Shown here piece by piece: positions 7,842-17,742 of a stretch of 64,000 bases of DNA (positions are counted from its first letter, which is position 1; each line of letters opens with the position of its first letter). Below the pieces are notes generated by a model, which was not told where the DNA came from, did not search any database, and was given only the letters and a program-made list of their open reading frames with translations. This DNA is from CBDATG01 sp965200145 (GTDB lineage Bacteria; Chloroflexota; Dehalococcoidia; Lucifugimonadales; Lucifugimonadaceae): the NCBI GenBank assembly GCA_965200145.1, contig CBDATG010000003.1, positions 310,001 to 374,000 on the forward strand, read 5' to 3'. The translations under genes and the position numbers were made by a program.

Positions 7842-10800
7842 ATGGCGTTCACACCAATAGTACCGGCATCGCATCAGATACCGACGACGACGCAGAAGAA
7901 GTTCAGCTCTGTCAAGATCTCTCTGGCATCACCGACTCACATCAGGAGCTGGTCTCACGGCGAGGTCTTGAAGGCGGAGACGATCAATTATCGCACGCAG
8001 AAGCCTGAGAAGGACGGTCTATTCTGCGAGCGGATCTTCGGTCCGGTTCGCGACTTCGAGTGCTACTGCGGCAAGTACAAGCGTCACCGCGATCGTCCGA
8101 AGCGTCAGAGCTTCACATGCGAGTCTTGCGGTGTTGAGGTCACCCGCTCAAACGTGCGGCGAGAACGCCAGGGGCACATCGAGCTGGCAGACCCCGTCGC
8201 GCACATCTGGTTCGCTAAGGGCACACCATCGCGCATGAGCATGGTGCTGGACATCGCGCCGCGCGAGCTGGAAAAGGTGCTGTACTTCTCGTCCTACATC
8301 GTGACCAGCGTCAACGAAGAGGAGCGTCAAAGGGCGCTTGAGACGTACGAACTTTACCGAGTGCAGGAGCTGGAGCGCATTGAGGAAGAGCGCCAGTTGG
8401 AGGTGATGCAAGGCGGCGCGGACGACTTCCTCTCGCGTCTGATCATGTACGTAAACGAGCTGCGAGAGCGAGTCGACACGACCGAAGAGGAGCCCCAGCC
8501 GCGGCCAAAGGCAAGCATAGAGCAGATCATCGATCTGAAGATGGGATACATGCGCGTCCTATTCGAGGCAGATTTAGATGCCAAGGTTGAGCGTCTTGAA
8601 GACATCCACGTGAAGATGACGCTGAACGAGACGCGTTACCACGACCTGAAGGACGAGTTCGGCGATGTGTTTCAAGCGGGCATGGGCGCGGACGCCGTCC
8701 GGAAGCTACTCGAGGTGACCAATCTGCCGGAGATCAAGGAAGAGCTCACGACACGCATTCGCGAGTCGTCGGGTCAGAAACGTACCAAAGCGATCAAGCG
8801 TTTGAGCGTGATCGAGGCGTTCATCACAAGCGGTAACAGGCCGGAGTGGATGGTGATGACCGTCCTGCCGGTGTTGCCGCCGGAGTTGCACCCGATGGTG
8901 CAGCTCGATGGCGGTCGCTACGCCACCAGCGATCTGAATGACCTGTATCGCCGGGTGATAAACCGCAACAACCGACTCAAGCACCTGAAGAAGCTTTCTG
9001 CCCCGCAGATCATCCTGCGAAACGAGCGGCGGATGTTGCAGGAAGCCGTGGACGCCCTAATCGACAACGGCAGGCGTGGCCGCCCGATCATGGGCAGGCA
9101 CAACCACAAGTTGAAGTCGCTCACCGACCTGCTACGTGGCAAACAGGGTCGGTTCCGCCAGAACCTGCTCGGAAAGCGAGTCGACTTCAGCGGTCGGTCT
9201 GTGATCATCTCCGGTCCGGACTTGAAGCTGAACGAGTGCGGTCTGCCCAAGCAGATGGCGCTGGAGCTGTTCAAGCCGTTCGTAATGCACAAGCTGATGG
9301 CAGACGGACACGCTCACAACATCAAGACGGCAAAGCGTCGGACCGAAGAGGCGGACGCGACAGTGTGGGACGCAGTGGAACACGTTGTCAACGGGCATCC
9401 CGTGTTGCTGAACCGCGCACCTACGCTACACCGTCTAGGCATCCAGGCCTTCTACCCGCGTTTGGTGGAGGGTTCTTCCATCCAGCTGCACCCGTTGGTC
9501 TGCACCGCCTTCAACGCCGACTTCGATGGCGACCAGATGGCGGTTCACGTTCCGCTGTCGGAGGGTTCCAAGCGCGAGGCGGAGAGGCTGATGCTCAGCA
9601 CGCGCAACATGCTGGCACCGCGATCAGGCGCACCGATAGTCACTCCCTCGCTGGACATGCTCCTGGGCACCTACTTCCTCACGGGCCCAGAGCTGCAACA
9701 CGATGTGCTGGACTCGATGCCCGATGCTGAGTCTAACGGCGACGCTTCGAAAATGCGTTTCTATCGAAACCGTGCTGAGACACTCCAGGCTCACCAGGCT
9801 GGCGTCCTAGGCCTTCGTGAGCCGGTCTACATCCGAATGGAGGGCGGCACGCTGGTGCATTCCGCCGTCGGTGAGTCTGAGACGATTCAGGAGCCGTATG
9901 CGTGGGTCAGGTCGACCGCCGGCCGAGTCATCTTCAACGACATACTTCCGTCGGACATGGGCTACTACAACTGCATCCTGCGGGAAGACGATGTTGAGGA
10001 GATAGTGCGCAAGTGCTTCGATATGCATCGTCACGAAGCCACCGCCGAGATGCTGGACGCGATGAAGGCGCTCGGGTTTGAGTATGCAATGCGCTCTGGC
10101 ACGACGATCGCGATCAAGGATGCTGTTCCGCCGCCAATGAAGGATGCGCTGATACGGGAGGGACAGGCTACGGCGAACACCTTGAACGAACAGTTCAACG
10201 ATGGATTGATCACGGAAGAGGAACGCCACCAAGCGACGATCGACTCTTGGATTGAGGTGTCGGATGCCGTGACGGAGGCTGTCAAAGAGCACCTTGAGGA
10301 GTACAACGGCGTATTCGCCATGTCCGATTCCGGTGCGAAGGGCAACTTGCAGCAGATCCGCCAGATGTCTGGTATGCGTGGCTTGATGACCGCACCGAAC
10401 AAGCAGTGGACGACGCAAGCGAACATCATCGAGACTCCGGTGGTCTCCAGCTTGTCGGAAGGGCTCACCGTCCACGAATACTTCGCGTCAACACACGGAT
10501 CGAGGAAGGCACTGACCGACACTGCACTTAAGACTGCCGAGGCGGGATACCTTACGCGTAGGATGTCAGATGCCGCGCAGGATGTGATCATCAACGCCAA
10601 GGATTGCGGTGCCAACGTCGGCATCACGATCACCAAGGATTCGTCGGAGGAGCTGAACGTCCCGTTCAAGGAGCGCATCGCGGGCAGGTACCCAGTGCGC
10701 GACATCGTCGATCCCGACACTGGCGAAGTGCTTGCGACGACGAACGACTTGGTGCAGGCCCGTTTGGCAGCGCGGATTGAAGCATCATCTCTGGAAGAGG

Positions 10801-12203
10801 TTGAGATGCGCTCTAGCGTAGGTTGCACACTGCCGCGCGGTGTCTGCTCGAAGTGCTACGGCGAGATGCTTGCCAACAACCGGCCGTCTATCTTGGGCGA
10901 GGCGGTCGGCATCGTTGCGGCGCAGTCGATTGGCGAGCCGGGCACGCAGCTGACGATGCGGAACTTCCACACTGGCGGAACCGCTACCGACCGCGACATC
11001 ACGACGGGTTTGCCCCGCGTCCAAGAGCTGTTCGAGGCGCGCGTTCCGAAGTCGCCCGCGATACTGTCAGAGATCGCCGGCACGATAGAGCGGCGTGATG
11101 ATGCCGGCGGCGAGGTGATCGTCGTTAACGCGTCTAAGACCTACTCCGAGACCGTGCAGATAGCTGATGGCTACAAGAAGACGGTGAAGAACGGTGACTG
11201 GGTAGACGCAGGAACCAAGATTGCCGAGCTGACAGCGCGTGGCAGGAAGTCCTTGACGAACGACGCCGGCGAGCTGGAGGCCCAGGAAGTTCTGTTGTCG
11301 CAGTATACGGGTACTGCCAGCATCGATGGCGACTCGTTGACGGTTGAGTGGGAAGAGCTGGACGAGAAGGCTTATCCGGCACCGTTGAACAGCGAGATCT
11401 TGGTTGCTAACGGTCAGACGGTAGAGCCGGGCTCTCAGTTGACTGGCGGTCAGCGTAATCCGCATGACATCCTTGAGACGCAGGGCATTCCTGCGGTGCG
11501 CAACTACCTCGTTGACGAGGCGCAGCGCGTCTATCGTTCGCAGGGTGTCAAGGTGCACGACAAGCACTTCGAGGTGATCGTTAGGCAGATGCTCTCGAAG
11601 GTCAAGATCGTTAGCGCCGGCGACACGAACCTGCTAATCGATGACGTTGTCGAGCGGCGCGAGTTCGAAGAGATCAACGAAGAGATTACTCAACAGAGCG
11701 GCACGGTTGCCGAAGCGAAGCCGGTCTTGCTGGGCATCAGCAGGGTCGCGCTCATGTCCCAGTCATTCTTGGCTAGGGCGTCGTTCCAGGAGACAGAGCG
11801 CGTCTTGACCGAGGCGGCATTGCGTGGCAGCGTTGACAAGTTGAACGGCTTGAAGGAGAACGTGATCATCGGTCGCATGATTCCCGCTCGTCTGGACAAG
11901 TCTCCGGAGGGTTTGGAGATACTCGGTTTGCCGCCGACTTACGGGCAGGAGCAGATATCCAGCGCAGACCTGGATATCGACTTCGAATCGGCACTGAAGG
12001 CCGTGGCAGAAGATGATGACCAGGCGTATCCGGCCGCAGACCTAGCGCAGTTCGCGGCGGAACCTGGCTCTGGCACTGCGATCGGCTTCAGCGGCGATGA
12101 CGATTACGAACCCGAGTCGGAAGACCTGATGTCCATCACCCAGACGTTCTTCGCGGCTTCCGAAACGGACGAGCCGACGACAGTAGGCTTCGACGACGAG
12201 TAA
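7842..12203 (+). CDS. rpoC: DNA-directed RNA polymerase subunit beta'
   Basis: The catalytic beta' subunit, 1,453 residues. The active-site motif NADFDGDQMAVH, which holds the three Mg2+-binding aspartates, lies near residue 557. The N-terminal zinc site CYCGKYK...CESCG is at about residues 73-92, and the second zinc site GCTLPRGVCSKCYG is near residues 994-1007. The trigger loop/bridge region reads FHTGGTATDRDITTGLPRVQELFEAR. The C-terminus is an acidic tail, as in rpoB. The ATG at 7842 has an AAGGGGG about 11 bases upstream. It forms an operon with rpoB and is followed by a strong inverted repeat. Confidence 0.98.
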   Translation: MAFTPIVPASHQIPTTTQKKFSSVKISLASPTHIRSWSHGEVLKAETINYRTQKPEKDGLFCERIFGPVRDFECYCGKYKRHRDRPKRQSFTCESCGVEVTRSNVRRERQGHIELADPVAHIWFAKGTPSRMSMVLDIAPRELEKVLYFSSYIVTSVNEEERQRALETYELYRVQELERIEEERQLEVMQGGADDFLSRLIMYVNELRERVDTTEEEPQPRPKASIEQIIDLKMGYMRVLFEADLDAKVERLEDIHVKMTLNETRYHDLKDEFGDVFQAGMGADAVRKLLEVTNLPEIKEELTTRIRESSGQKRTKAIKRLSVIEAFITSGNRPEWMVMTVLPVLPPELHPMVQLDGGRYATSDLNDLYRRVINRNNRLKHLKKLSAPQIILRNERRMLQEAVDALIDNGRRGRPIMGRHNHKLKSLTDLLRGKQGRFRQNLLGKRVDFSGRSVIISGPDLKLNECGLPKQMALELFKPFVMHKLMADGHAHNIKTAKRRTEEADATVWDAVEHVVNGHPVLLNRAPTLHRLGIQAFYPRLVEGSSIQLHPLVCTAFNADFDGDQMAVHVPLSEGSKREAERLMLSTRNMLAPRSGAPIVTPSLDMLLGTYFLTGPELQHDVLDSMPDAESNGDASKMRFYRNRAETLQAHQAGVLGLREPVYIRMEGGTLVHSAVGESETIQEPYAWVRSTAGRVIFNDILPSDMGYYNCILREDDVEEIVRKCFDMHRHEATAEMLDAMKALGFEYAMRSGTTIAIKDAVPPPMKDALIREGQATANTLNEQFNDGLITEEERHQATIDSWIEVSDAVTEAVKEHLEEYNGVFAMSDSGAKGNLQQIRQMSGMRGLMTAPNKQWTTQANIIETPVVSSLSEGLTVHEYFASTHGSRKALTDTALKTAEAGYLTRRMSDAAQDVIINAKDCGANVGITITKDSSEELNVPFKERIAGRYPVRDIVDPDTGEVLATTNDLVQARLAARIEASSLEEVEMRSSVGCTLPRGVCSKCYGEMLANNRPSILGEAVGIVAAQSIGEPGTQLTMRNFHTGGTATDRDITTGLPRVQELFEARVPKSPAILSEIAGTIERRDDAGGEVIVVNASKTYSETVQIADGYKKTVKNGDWVDAGTKIAELTARGRKSLTNDAGELEAQEVLLSQYTGTASIDGDSLTVEWEELDEKAYPAPLNSEILVANGQTVEPGSQLTGGQRNPHDILETQGIPAVRNYLVDEAQRVYRSQGVKVHDKHFEVIVRQMLSKVKIVSAGDTNLLIDDVVERREFEEINEEITQQSGTVAEAKPVLLGISRVALMSQSFLARASFQETERVLTEAALRGSVDKLNGLKENVIIGRMIPARLDKSPEGLEILGLPPTYGQEQISSADLDIDFESALKAVAEDDDQAYPAADLAQFAAEPGSGTAIGFSGDDDYEPESEDLMSITQTFFAASETDEPTTVGFDDE

Positions 12204-12227
12204 GCTGCGTTACCTGACTAACGCGGC

Positions 12228-12261
12228 ACTGTAGGGCGTGTTGCGCGACGCGCCCTGCAGT
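12228..12261 (+). terminator. Inverted repeat after rpoC
   Basis: ACTGTAGGGCG (12228-12238) pairs over 11 bases, with one G-T wobble, with CGCCCTGCAGT (12251-12261). It is placed 25 bases after the rpoC stop and before argH. It lacks a T-run, so it may act as an RNA-stabilising hairpin or a weak terminator rather than a classical intrinsic one. Confidence 0.5.
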
Positions 12262-12350
12262 GTTGGAAATACTTGAGATCAGCGCCTCGGCACTGCCGGG
12301 TTGGATTACAGCGTCAGCCGCTAGCTGCTGTCGCTGTATCACCGTCCGCC

Positions 12351-13712
12351 ATGACTACACCATCGCCAACAGATAAAACGCCGACGGCTGAAACTGCCTC
12401 TGTGCGCGGCTCGCACCTCGCGTCCGATTTCACGTCGTCACTGGCGGTTGACCGTCGGATGTACCGGGAGGACATAGCTGCGTCGATTGCACACGCCAAG
12501 ATGCTCGGCAGGCAGTCGATCATCCCGCAGTCGGATGCGGACGCGATCGTTGAGGGCCTGGCAACGATCCGAGCCGAGATTGCGGACGACACATTCGCTT
12601 GGCGGCCTGACCTCGAGGACATTCACATGAATGTCGAGGCGCGCCTCTACGAGCTGATCGGTGATGTTGCCGGTAAGTTGCACACTGCGCGGTCGCGCAA
12701 CGATCAGGTTGCCACGGATTTCCGCCTCTACACGATGCGTCGTGCCGGCGAGAGCCTAGCAGCATGCCGCCGACTGCAACGCGCCCTGCTAGACCAAGCC
12801 GAAACGCACCGCGCAACGTTAATACCCGGCTACACGCACCTTCAACGCGCGCAACCTATCGTGTTCGGCCATGTCATGATGGCATACTACGAGATGTTCG
12901 GGCGCGATGCGGATGCATTTGCGTCAGCGCGTGATAGTGCGGACTGCTGCCCATTGGGTAGCGGCGCGTTGGCAGGTACGACCTACGAGATCGACCGCGA
13001 GTACGTCGCGCGCGAGCTGGGCTTCACGCGTATGAGCCGCAACTCCATGGACGCGGTATCAGACCGCGACTTCGTGCTTGATCAACTGTTCGCCGCGGCG
13101 AAGACTGGTGTCCATCTGTCTCGCTTGGCGGAAGACATCGTGATCTGGTCTTCGCAAGAGTTCGGATTTGTGAGTTTGAGCGCCAGCTACTCAACGGGTT
13201 CCAGCATGATGCCGCAGAAGCGCAATCCCGACTATGCTGAGCTGGTGCGCGGTAAATCGGGACGGCTGACGGGTGCGCTAGTGTCGATGCTGATGACGCT
13301 GAAGGGTCTACCGATGACGTACAACCGCGACCTGCAGGAAGACAAGCAGCAGCTGATGGACGCTGCTGATACCGTGCAGTCCGCACTGGAAGCGTGTGCT
13401 GGCATGGTGTCCGAGATGGTCGTAGATGTGTCGCGTGCGTCTGAGGCGGCAGCTGACCCCGCGCTGTTGGCGACCGACGTTGCGGATAGGCTAGTACGCA
13501 AGGACGGCGTTCCGTTCCGCGAGGCGTATTCCCGGGTCAAGGCGCACGTGCTATCCGAACTGGACAGCGATGAAGGGCTGCCTCTGTTGACAGCGATGAG
13601 GTCAGTGGCGATGCGCGATGTTGCGGGAGGGACTGCCCCGGCGCGTGTCTCGGAGTCGGTGATGCGCGCGTATGGGGAGTTATGGGCAGCGCGGTTGCGC
13701 GGCGAGTGGTAA
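12351..13712 (+). CDS. argH: Argininosuccinate lyase
   Basis: This enzyme cleaves argininosuccinate to arginine and fumarate, the last step of arginine biosynthesis. It is a fumarase/aspartase-superfamily protein of about 453 residues. The signature loop GSSMMPQKRNPDYAELVRGK is near residue 283, the substrate segment HTARSRNDQVATDFRLY near residue 110, and TPGYTHLQRAQP-type sequence (here IPGYTHLQRAQP) follows. The ATG at 12351 is chosen because the family starts shortly before this point; an in-frame TTG at 12273 would add 26 unconserved residues. No other arg genes are adjacent. Confidence 0.95.
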   Translation: MTTPSPTDKTPTAETASVRGSHLASDFTSSLAVDRRMYREDIAASIAHAKMLGRQSIIPQSDADAIVEGLATIRAEIADDTFAWRPDLEDIHMNVEARLYELIGDVAGKLHTARSRNDQVATDFRLYTMRRAGESLAACRRLQRALLDQAETHRATLIPGYTHLQRAQPIVFGHVMMAYYEMFGRDADAFASARDSADCCPLGSGALAGTTYEIDREYVARELGFTRMSRNSMDAVSDRDFVLDQLFAAAKTGVHLSRLAEDIVIWSSQEFGFVSLSASYSTGSSMMPQKRNPDYAELVRGKSGRLTGALVSMLMTLKGLPMTYNRDLQEDKQQLMDAADTVQSALEACAGMVSEMVVDVSRASEAAADPALLATDVADRLVRKDGVPFREAYSRVKAHVLSELDSDEGLPLLTAMRSVAMRDVAGGTAPARVSESVMRAYGELWAARLRGEW

Positions 13713-13862
13713 GGGAGCCACAGCGACTGGGTAGGGTTAGTTAGCGGGTGCGGCGGTTAGCGAATCGATCGTGGCGGGGAGCCGCTCCGATGCCTCAGAG
13801 TTTTCTTTCCTCTTCGTGAAGTAACGCTACGGTGATTCGGAAGGGATTCCGTACGTGCGCCG

Positions 13863-14144
13863 CTAGCTTCGTTCTTCTGCGTCGATCCTTGCGCGTAGGC
13901 GTTCGATCATCTCGGCGAATTCGTTGGGAGTCGGGCTGATGCTCATTCGTAAGTCTGCCACAGTGGATCTCAGCTCTGCGACGGCGGATTTCAGCTGATT
14001 GAAGGCTCTGTCAATGTCCTTCTCGAAACGATTGAATCCAGTATCGACTTGCTTCTGAAACGCGTCGTGTTGGAGTAAGACGGCCAGCAACATCTTTTCG
14101 GTTTCGACCAACCTCTCTGTTGACTCTCCGTTTTCTGTTGCCAT
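13863..14144 (-). CDS. Small coiled-coil protein, truncated duplicate of the upstream gene
   Basis: A 93-residue, charged, all-helical protein with heptad pattern (ERLVETEKMLLAVL, then LKSAVAELRSTVADLR). It is nearly a copy of residues 53-158 of the neighbouring protein at 14210-14686 but lacks its membrane anchor. The duplication also covers about 40 bases after each stop codon, so it happened at DNA level. ATG 14144 has GGAG five bases upstream; TTG 14171 is an alternative start. No function is recognised. It may be a soluble partner that forms coiled-coil oligomers with the anchored copy, or a decaying duplicate. Confidence 0.6.
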   Translation of the reverse strand: MATENGESTERLVETEKMLLAVLLQHDAFQKQVDTGFNRFEKDIDRAFNQLKSAVAELRSTVADLRMSISPTPNEFAEMIERLRARIDAEERS

Positions 14145-14209
14145 TAGGTCTCCGTCCTCTCCGTCAAGCAACGCTACGGCGGTTTGAAAAGGATTCCGTA
14201 TGTGCGCCG

Positions 14210-14686
14210 CTAGCTCTGTTCCTGTGCGTCCAGCCTCGCGCGCAGGCGTTCGATCATCTCGGCGAATTCGTTGGGGGTCGTGCTGACGCTCACTCGCAAG
14301 TCTGCTACAGCGGATGTCATCCCAGCTACAGCGGAGTTCATCCCAGCTACAGCGGAGTTCATCTCTGCGACGGAGGATGTCAGCTGATTGAAGACTCTGT
14401 CGATGTCCTTCTCAAAACGGTTGAATCCGGTGTCGACTTGCTTCTGTAACGCGTCGTGCTTTTGCAAGACGGTCAGCAGCATCTTTTCGGTTTCGACCAA
14501 CCTCTCTGTTAATGCTCCGTTTTCTGCTGTCATTTGATCCATCCTCTGGTCCTGCCTGTCGTCGCGGCGTGTCAGCTGGATTATAGTGTGGCGCAAGAGC
14601 CAAACTGCCGTTCCAGCGATAACCGCGAGCGTGGCACCGACCACAAGTGCGAATAGCTGTGATTGCGTGAAGATGCTATCTGTCAT
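14210..14686 (-). CDS. Membrane-anchored coiled-coil protein
   Basis: A 158-residue protein with one N-terminal transmembrane helix (about residues 11-30, LFALVVGATLAVIAGTAVWLL), then a basic stretch and a long coiled coil. The C-terminal half contains a seven-residue repeat (SAVAGMN/SAVAGMT/SAVADLR) encoded by 21-base tandem repeats around 14316-14370. Repeat-copy change would add whole coiled-coil heptads. Its architecture resembles short membrane-bound, DUF1640-like coiled-coil proteins, but I do not recognise a family with confidence. Followed downstream by its own truncated copy. Confidence 0.65.
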   Translation of the reverse strand: MTDSIFTQSQLFALVVGATLAVIAGTAVWLLRHTIIQLTRRDDRQDQRMDQMTAENGALTERLVETEKMLLTVLQKHDALQKQVDTGFNRFEKDIDRVFNQLTSSVAEMNSAVAGMNSAVAGMTSAVADLRVSVSTTPNEFAEMIERLRARLDAQEQS

Positions 14687-14746
14687 GTGAACATCATATC
14701 ATGTCGCGCCGCTTTCGATCGCTTTGTGTCACACCGTTCCCGAGAC

Positions 14747-15529
14747 TTAATCCTCGGAGGACTCCACAACAGCGTCCGGGTCGAACGGCGTTACCAAGTC
14801 GAACTTCTTGAACGACTCGGCGAACTGCGTGTCCGCCTTCTTGCCGAGCTCGGAGCGCCACTTCCGCATCCAACCTGGCACCTTGTCGGGTTGGTCCAAC
14901 TGGCTCTTGTGTGCTAGCAGCGCCTGAATGGAACGCTCCACGTCTTGTTCCTCTAACGGGTGGTAGTAGTCTGCCGCCCTATCAAACATCATCACCCATA
15001 CCTGGTGCACCTTCCAGGAGTCCAGACCTTCTGCCAACATGTCAGTGTCCCAGAGGTGATCGCGTGCTGACGGGAATACGGCTGAGAGGGTGGCCTCGCC
15101 CGCGGCGAAGTGATCGGGGTGTCCGATGTAACCCTGCGAGCTGAGCTCGCGTTGCGGGTTGGTCGTCAACAGAATGTGCGGCCGGTGCTTGCGGATCATC
15201 CTCACGATCTCACGACGCAACTCGATCGTCGGCTCCAGGTATCCGTCAGGAAAGTCTAGGAACTCAACAGTCTTGAGTCCCAGGATTCGCCCGGCTTCAA
15301 TCTGCTCTTCGTGACGGATGGCGGAGAGTTGGGCGCCAGTCAGCGAGCGATCTTCAGTTCCCTTGCTGCCATCGGTGCATAACACATATACGACTTCCCA
15401 TCCGAGCCTTGCCCACTTAGCCGCGCTGCCGGAGCATCCCCAATCGGCGTCATCCGGGTGTGCAACTACGACCATCGCCCGCGAGTGCGGCTCAAGTTCT
15501 GGATTCGTGATGGCGTCGTCCGTGGTCAT
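14747..15529 (-). CDS. PIG-L family deacetylase (LmbE-like)
   Basis: A 260-residue zinc-dependent N-acetylglucosaminyl deacetylase-family protein. The metal-binding motif AHPDD is at residues 23-27, and a second motif GHPDHFAAG lies near residue 145; together they supply the family's His/Asp metal ligands. Members act on GlcNAc-type conjugates in mycothiol or bacillithiol synthesis and in other pathways. Nothing here fixes the substrate. ATG 15529 is preferred over the longer frame (to 15592) because AAAGGA lies about nine bases upstream and the family starts near this point. It is divergent from purE. Confidence 0.88.
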   Translation of the reverse strand: MTTDDAITNPELEPHSRAMVVVAHPDDADWGCSGSAAKWARLGWEVVYVLCTDGSKGTEDRSLTGAQLSAIRHEEQIEAGRILGLKTVEFLDFPDGYLEPTIELRREIVRMIRKHRPHILLTTNPQRELSSQGYIGHPDHFAAGEATLSAVFPSARDHLWDTDMLAEGLDSWKVHQVWVMMFDRAADYYHPLEEQDVERSIQALLAHKSQLDQPDKVPGWMRKWRSELGKKADTQFAESFKKFDLVTPFDPDAVVESSED

Positions 15530-15717
15530 GCTGGTTCCTTTCGGTTTGCGTTGTGATTTGGTCGCGTTCAGTGTCGCAATGTCGCGTTGCACTGCGGTCG
15601 TTGGCAGCGCACGCGCCGTGTGTACCTAATACGATTCTGTAGCACAAGGCGCGCTTATGCAAGGGTACCGTGTCAGACGCAGGTCGGACAATTGCGCTAT
15701 CCTTGTAGGATTAGAAG

Positions 15718-16287
15718 TTGACGGGCTTTCACATCGCATCGCCCAACGCAGTTTCGCGCAAGAACCCAGTAGCACCAGCACTTGATATGACTTCCGGACC
15801 GCAAGTAGGTGTGATCATGGGTAGCACGTCTGACTTGCCGACGATGCAGCTGGCGGCGGATGTACTCGGCGAGTTGGGCGTGCCGCACGAGGTTCGCATC
15901 GTCTCGGCGCACCGCACGCCGGACATGATGGCAGAGTACGCCAAGTCAGCTCGTGGACGCGGCATGAAGGTCATCATCGCAGGCGCAGGCGGCGCGGCGC
16001 ACCTGCCGGGCATGGTCGCAGCACACACTACCTTGCCAGTGATCGGCGTGCCAGTGAAGTCCAGCGCGCTGTCAGGGCTTGACTCCCTGCTTGCCATCGT
16101 GCAGATGCCACGCGGCGTGCCGGTTGCCACGGTGGCGATCGGAGAGTCTGGCGCAACGAATGCTGGGCTGCTGGCGGCGCAGATACTCGCCATTGATGAT
16201 GCGGAGTTGCATGGGCGGCTCGCTGCCAGACGTGAGCAGTCGCGCGCCGAGGTGACGCGGGAGTCGGAAATCAGCGTGAGCAGTTGA
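15718..16287 (+). CDS. purE: 5-(carboxyamino)imidazole ribonucleotide mutase
   Basis: PurE converts N5-CAIR to CAIR in de novo purine synthesis. Class I features are VIMGSTSDLPTM near the N-terminus, SAHRTPD, and GAGGAAHLPGMVAAHT with the PVIGVPVKSS loop. The TTG at 15718 has AGGA seven bases before it and gives 189 residues. An ATG at 15787 gives 166 residues, closer to the family's usual length and start, so the true start is open. purK follows after 108 bases, consistent with the common purE-purK pairing in which PurK makes the N5-CAIR that PurE uses. Confidence 0.95.
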   Translation: MTGFHIASPNAVSRKNPVAPALDMTSGPQVGVIMGSTSDLPTMQLAADVLGELGVPHEVRIVSAHRTPDMMAEYAKSARGRGMKVIIAGAGGAAHLPGMVAAHTTLPVIGVPVKSSALSGLDSLLAIVQMPRGVPVATVAIGESGATNAGLLAAQILAIDDAELHGRLAARREQSRAEVTRESEISVSS

Positions 16288-16395
16288 CGCGGTCGCGGGA
16301 TCCAGTTGCTGCACACCGTGAACCGACCTGCACATGCGTGACCTGACCGTGCCGCGTCTGCCTTCCCGACATGATGCGCTTACTGGAGGTCCACA

Positions 16396-17562
16396 ATGTC
16401 TTCTGACTACCTGAAACCCGGCTCGATGCTGGGTATCTACGGCGGCGGCCAGCTCGGTCGCATGTTGGCGATGGCGGCGCGGCGCATGGATTACCGCACT
16501 GTGACGCTTGACCCCGATCCTGACAGCCCGGCAGCGCAGGTCAGCGACCGTCACATCGCAGCTGAGTACGACGACATCGATGCCGTCGCGGAGCTGGCGC
16601 GCCTGTCGGACGTGATAACTTACGAGTTTGAGAATGTCGACGCGACAGCGTTGGAGTCGGTGTCAGAGCGGATTGAGATAACGCCATCGGTCTCCGTTTT
16701 GCGTATGACGCAGGACAGGGCATTGGAGAAGACATGGTTGCAGTCTCACGACATTCCAGTTGCGGAGTTCCGCGTTGCGTCCGACCTTGATGCGGCAACA
16801 GATGCGGTCAAGAGTGTTGGACTGCCTGCGATCATGAAGACGGTGCGCGGAGGGTATGACGGTAAGGGACAGAAGTTGATGCGCGAGATCGATGATGTCA
16901 AGTCCGCCTACGAGGCGTTGTGTGATGGGACGGACGGAGGCACCGTAGTCGTGGAGCAGTATCTTGATGTGAAGACGGAGATATCGGTTATCTGTGCGCG
17001 GTCTCGCGACGGGACTATGACGGTGTTTCCAACGTTCACGAATCTGCATGTCCGCGGCATCTTGGACTCCACCGCGTCCTTTCCAGATCGAGAGGAGGCG
17101 CATGAGTACTTGAGCACATTGGCGGCGAACGTAACGGAAGGCTTGGGCGTTGTTGGGCTGTTGACGGTGGAGATGTTCATTTGTAGCGACAGGCGCGTAT
17201 TGGTGAACGAGCTTGCACCTCGTCCGCACAATTCGGGTCACCTGACGATAGAAGCCGCGCGCACTTCACAGTTCGAGCAGCTGGTTCGCATGATGGCGGG
17301 CCTGCCGCTGGGCAACCCGGGTCTCTATGCACCGGCGGCAATGGCGAATCTTCTGGGAGACATCTGGCTGGACGCGGGCGATGGCGGTCCGCGATGGGAC
17401 CTGCTTACCGAGTTACCACTCGCGAAGTTGCACCTCTACGGCAAGAAGGAGCCACGGCGCGGCCGCAAGATGGGGCACATCACCGCGATGGACGAAGACG
17501 CAGACACGGCGATAAACACGGTGCTACAAGGCAGGGAAGTCTTACTGGCGGGCGGGAACTAA
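16396..17562 (+). CDS. purK: 5-(carboxyamino)imidazole ribonucleotide synthase
   Basis: An ATP-grasp enzyme that carboxylates AIR to N5-CAIR using ATP and bicarbonate. It is 388 residues, the normal length. It has the N-terminal GIYGGGQLGRML nucleotide-like motif, the lid segment MKTVRGGYDGKGQ, and the ATP-grasp metal-site region VELFICS-type strand followed by NELAPRPHNSGH. ATG 16396 is supported by TGGAGG seven bases upstream. It works with purE just upstream. It is the last G-rich plus-strand gene; immediately after its stop the plus strand becomes C-rich, and a palindromic repeat begins. Confidence 0.97.
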   Translation: MSSDYLKPGSMLGIYGGGQLGRMLAMAARRMDYRTVTLDPDPDSPAAQVSDRHIAAEYDDIDAVAELARLSDVITYEFENVDATALESVSERIEITPSVSVLRMTQDRALEKTWLQSHDIPVAEFRVASDLDAATDAVKSVGLPAIMKTVRGGYDGKGQKLMREIDDVKSAYEALCDGTDGGTVVVEQYLDVKTEISVICARSRDGTMTVFPTFTNLHVRGILDSTASFPDREEAHEYLSTLAANVTEGLGVVGLLTVEMFICSDRRVLVNELAPRPHNSGHLTIEAARTSQFEQLVRMMAGLPLGNPGLYAPAAMANLLGDIWLDAGDGGPRWDLLTELPLAKLHLYGKKEPRRGRKMGHITAMDEDADTAINTVLQGREVLLAGGN

Positions 17563-17633
17563 CAGGGATAGGCAGGATGCACAGGATAAAAATTGATATA
17601 TCCTGCCATATCTTGTGTATCCCTGTGAATTAT
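17562..17633. repeat. Dispersed imperfect palindrome, copy 1
   Basis: ACAGGGATA (17562-17570) is inverted as TATCCCTGT (17618-17626). Inner GGCAGGAT/ATCCTGCC elements form a second pairing around an AT-rich centre. The right arm ends CCCTGTGAATTA, a tail shared with copies 4 and 5. It starts at the purK stop codon, so it may also terminate purK transcription. Confidence 0.75.
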
Positions 17634-17742
17634 GGTATGTTACAATTTACGTCGGTTCGGCCACGATTCGTTGGAGCACAGCAATGGACGACAGGAACAT
17701 AGGACACCGAGGGCAACGCGTAGCCCGGCCGCATGAAACCCC

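Noticed and set aside
17627..17652. AT-rich stretch after copy 1 of the palindrome as an XerCD dif site
   Set aside because: Only one arm shows loose similarity to the XerD-side consensus; the other arm does not fit, so it is not called.
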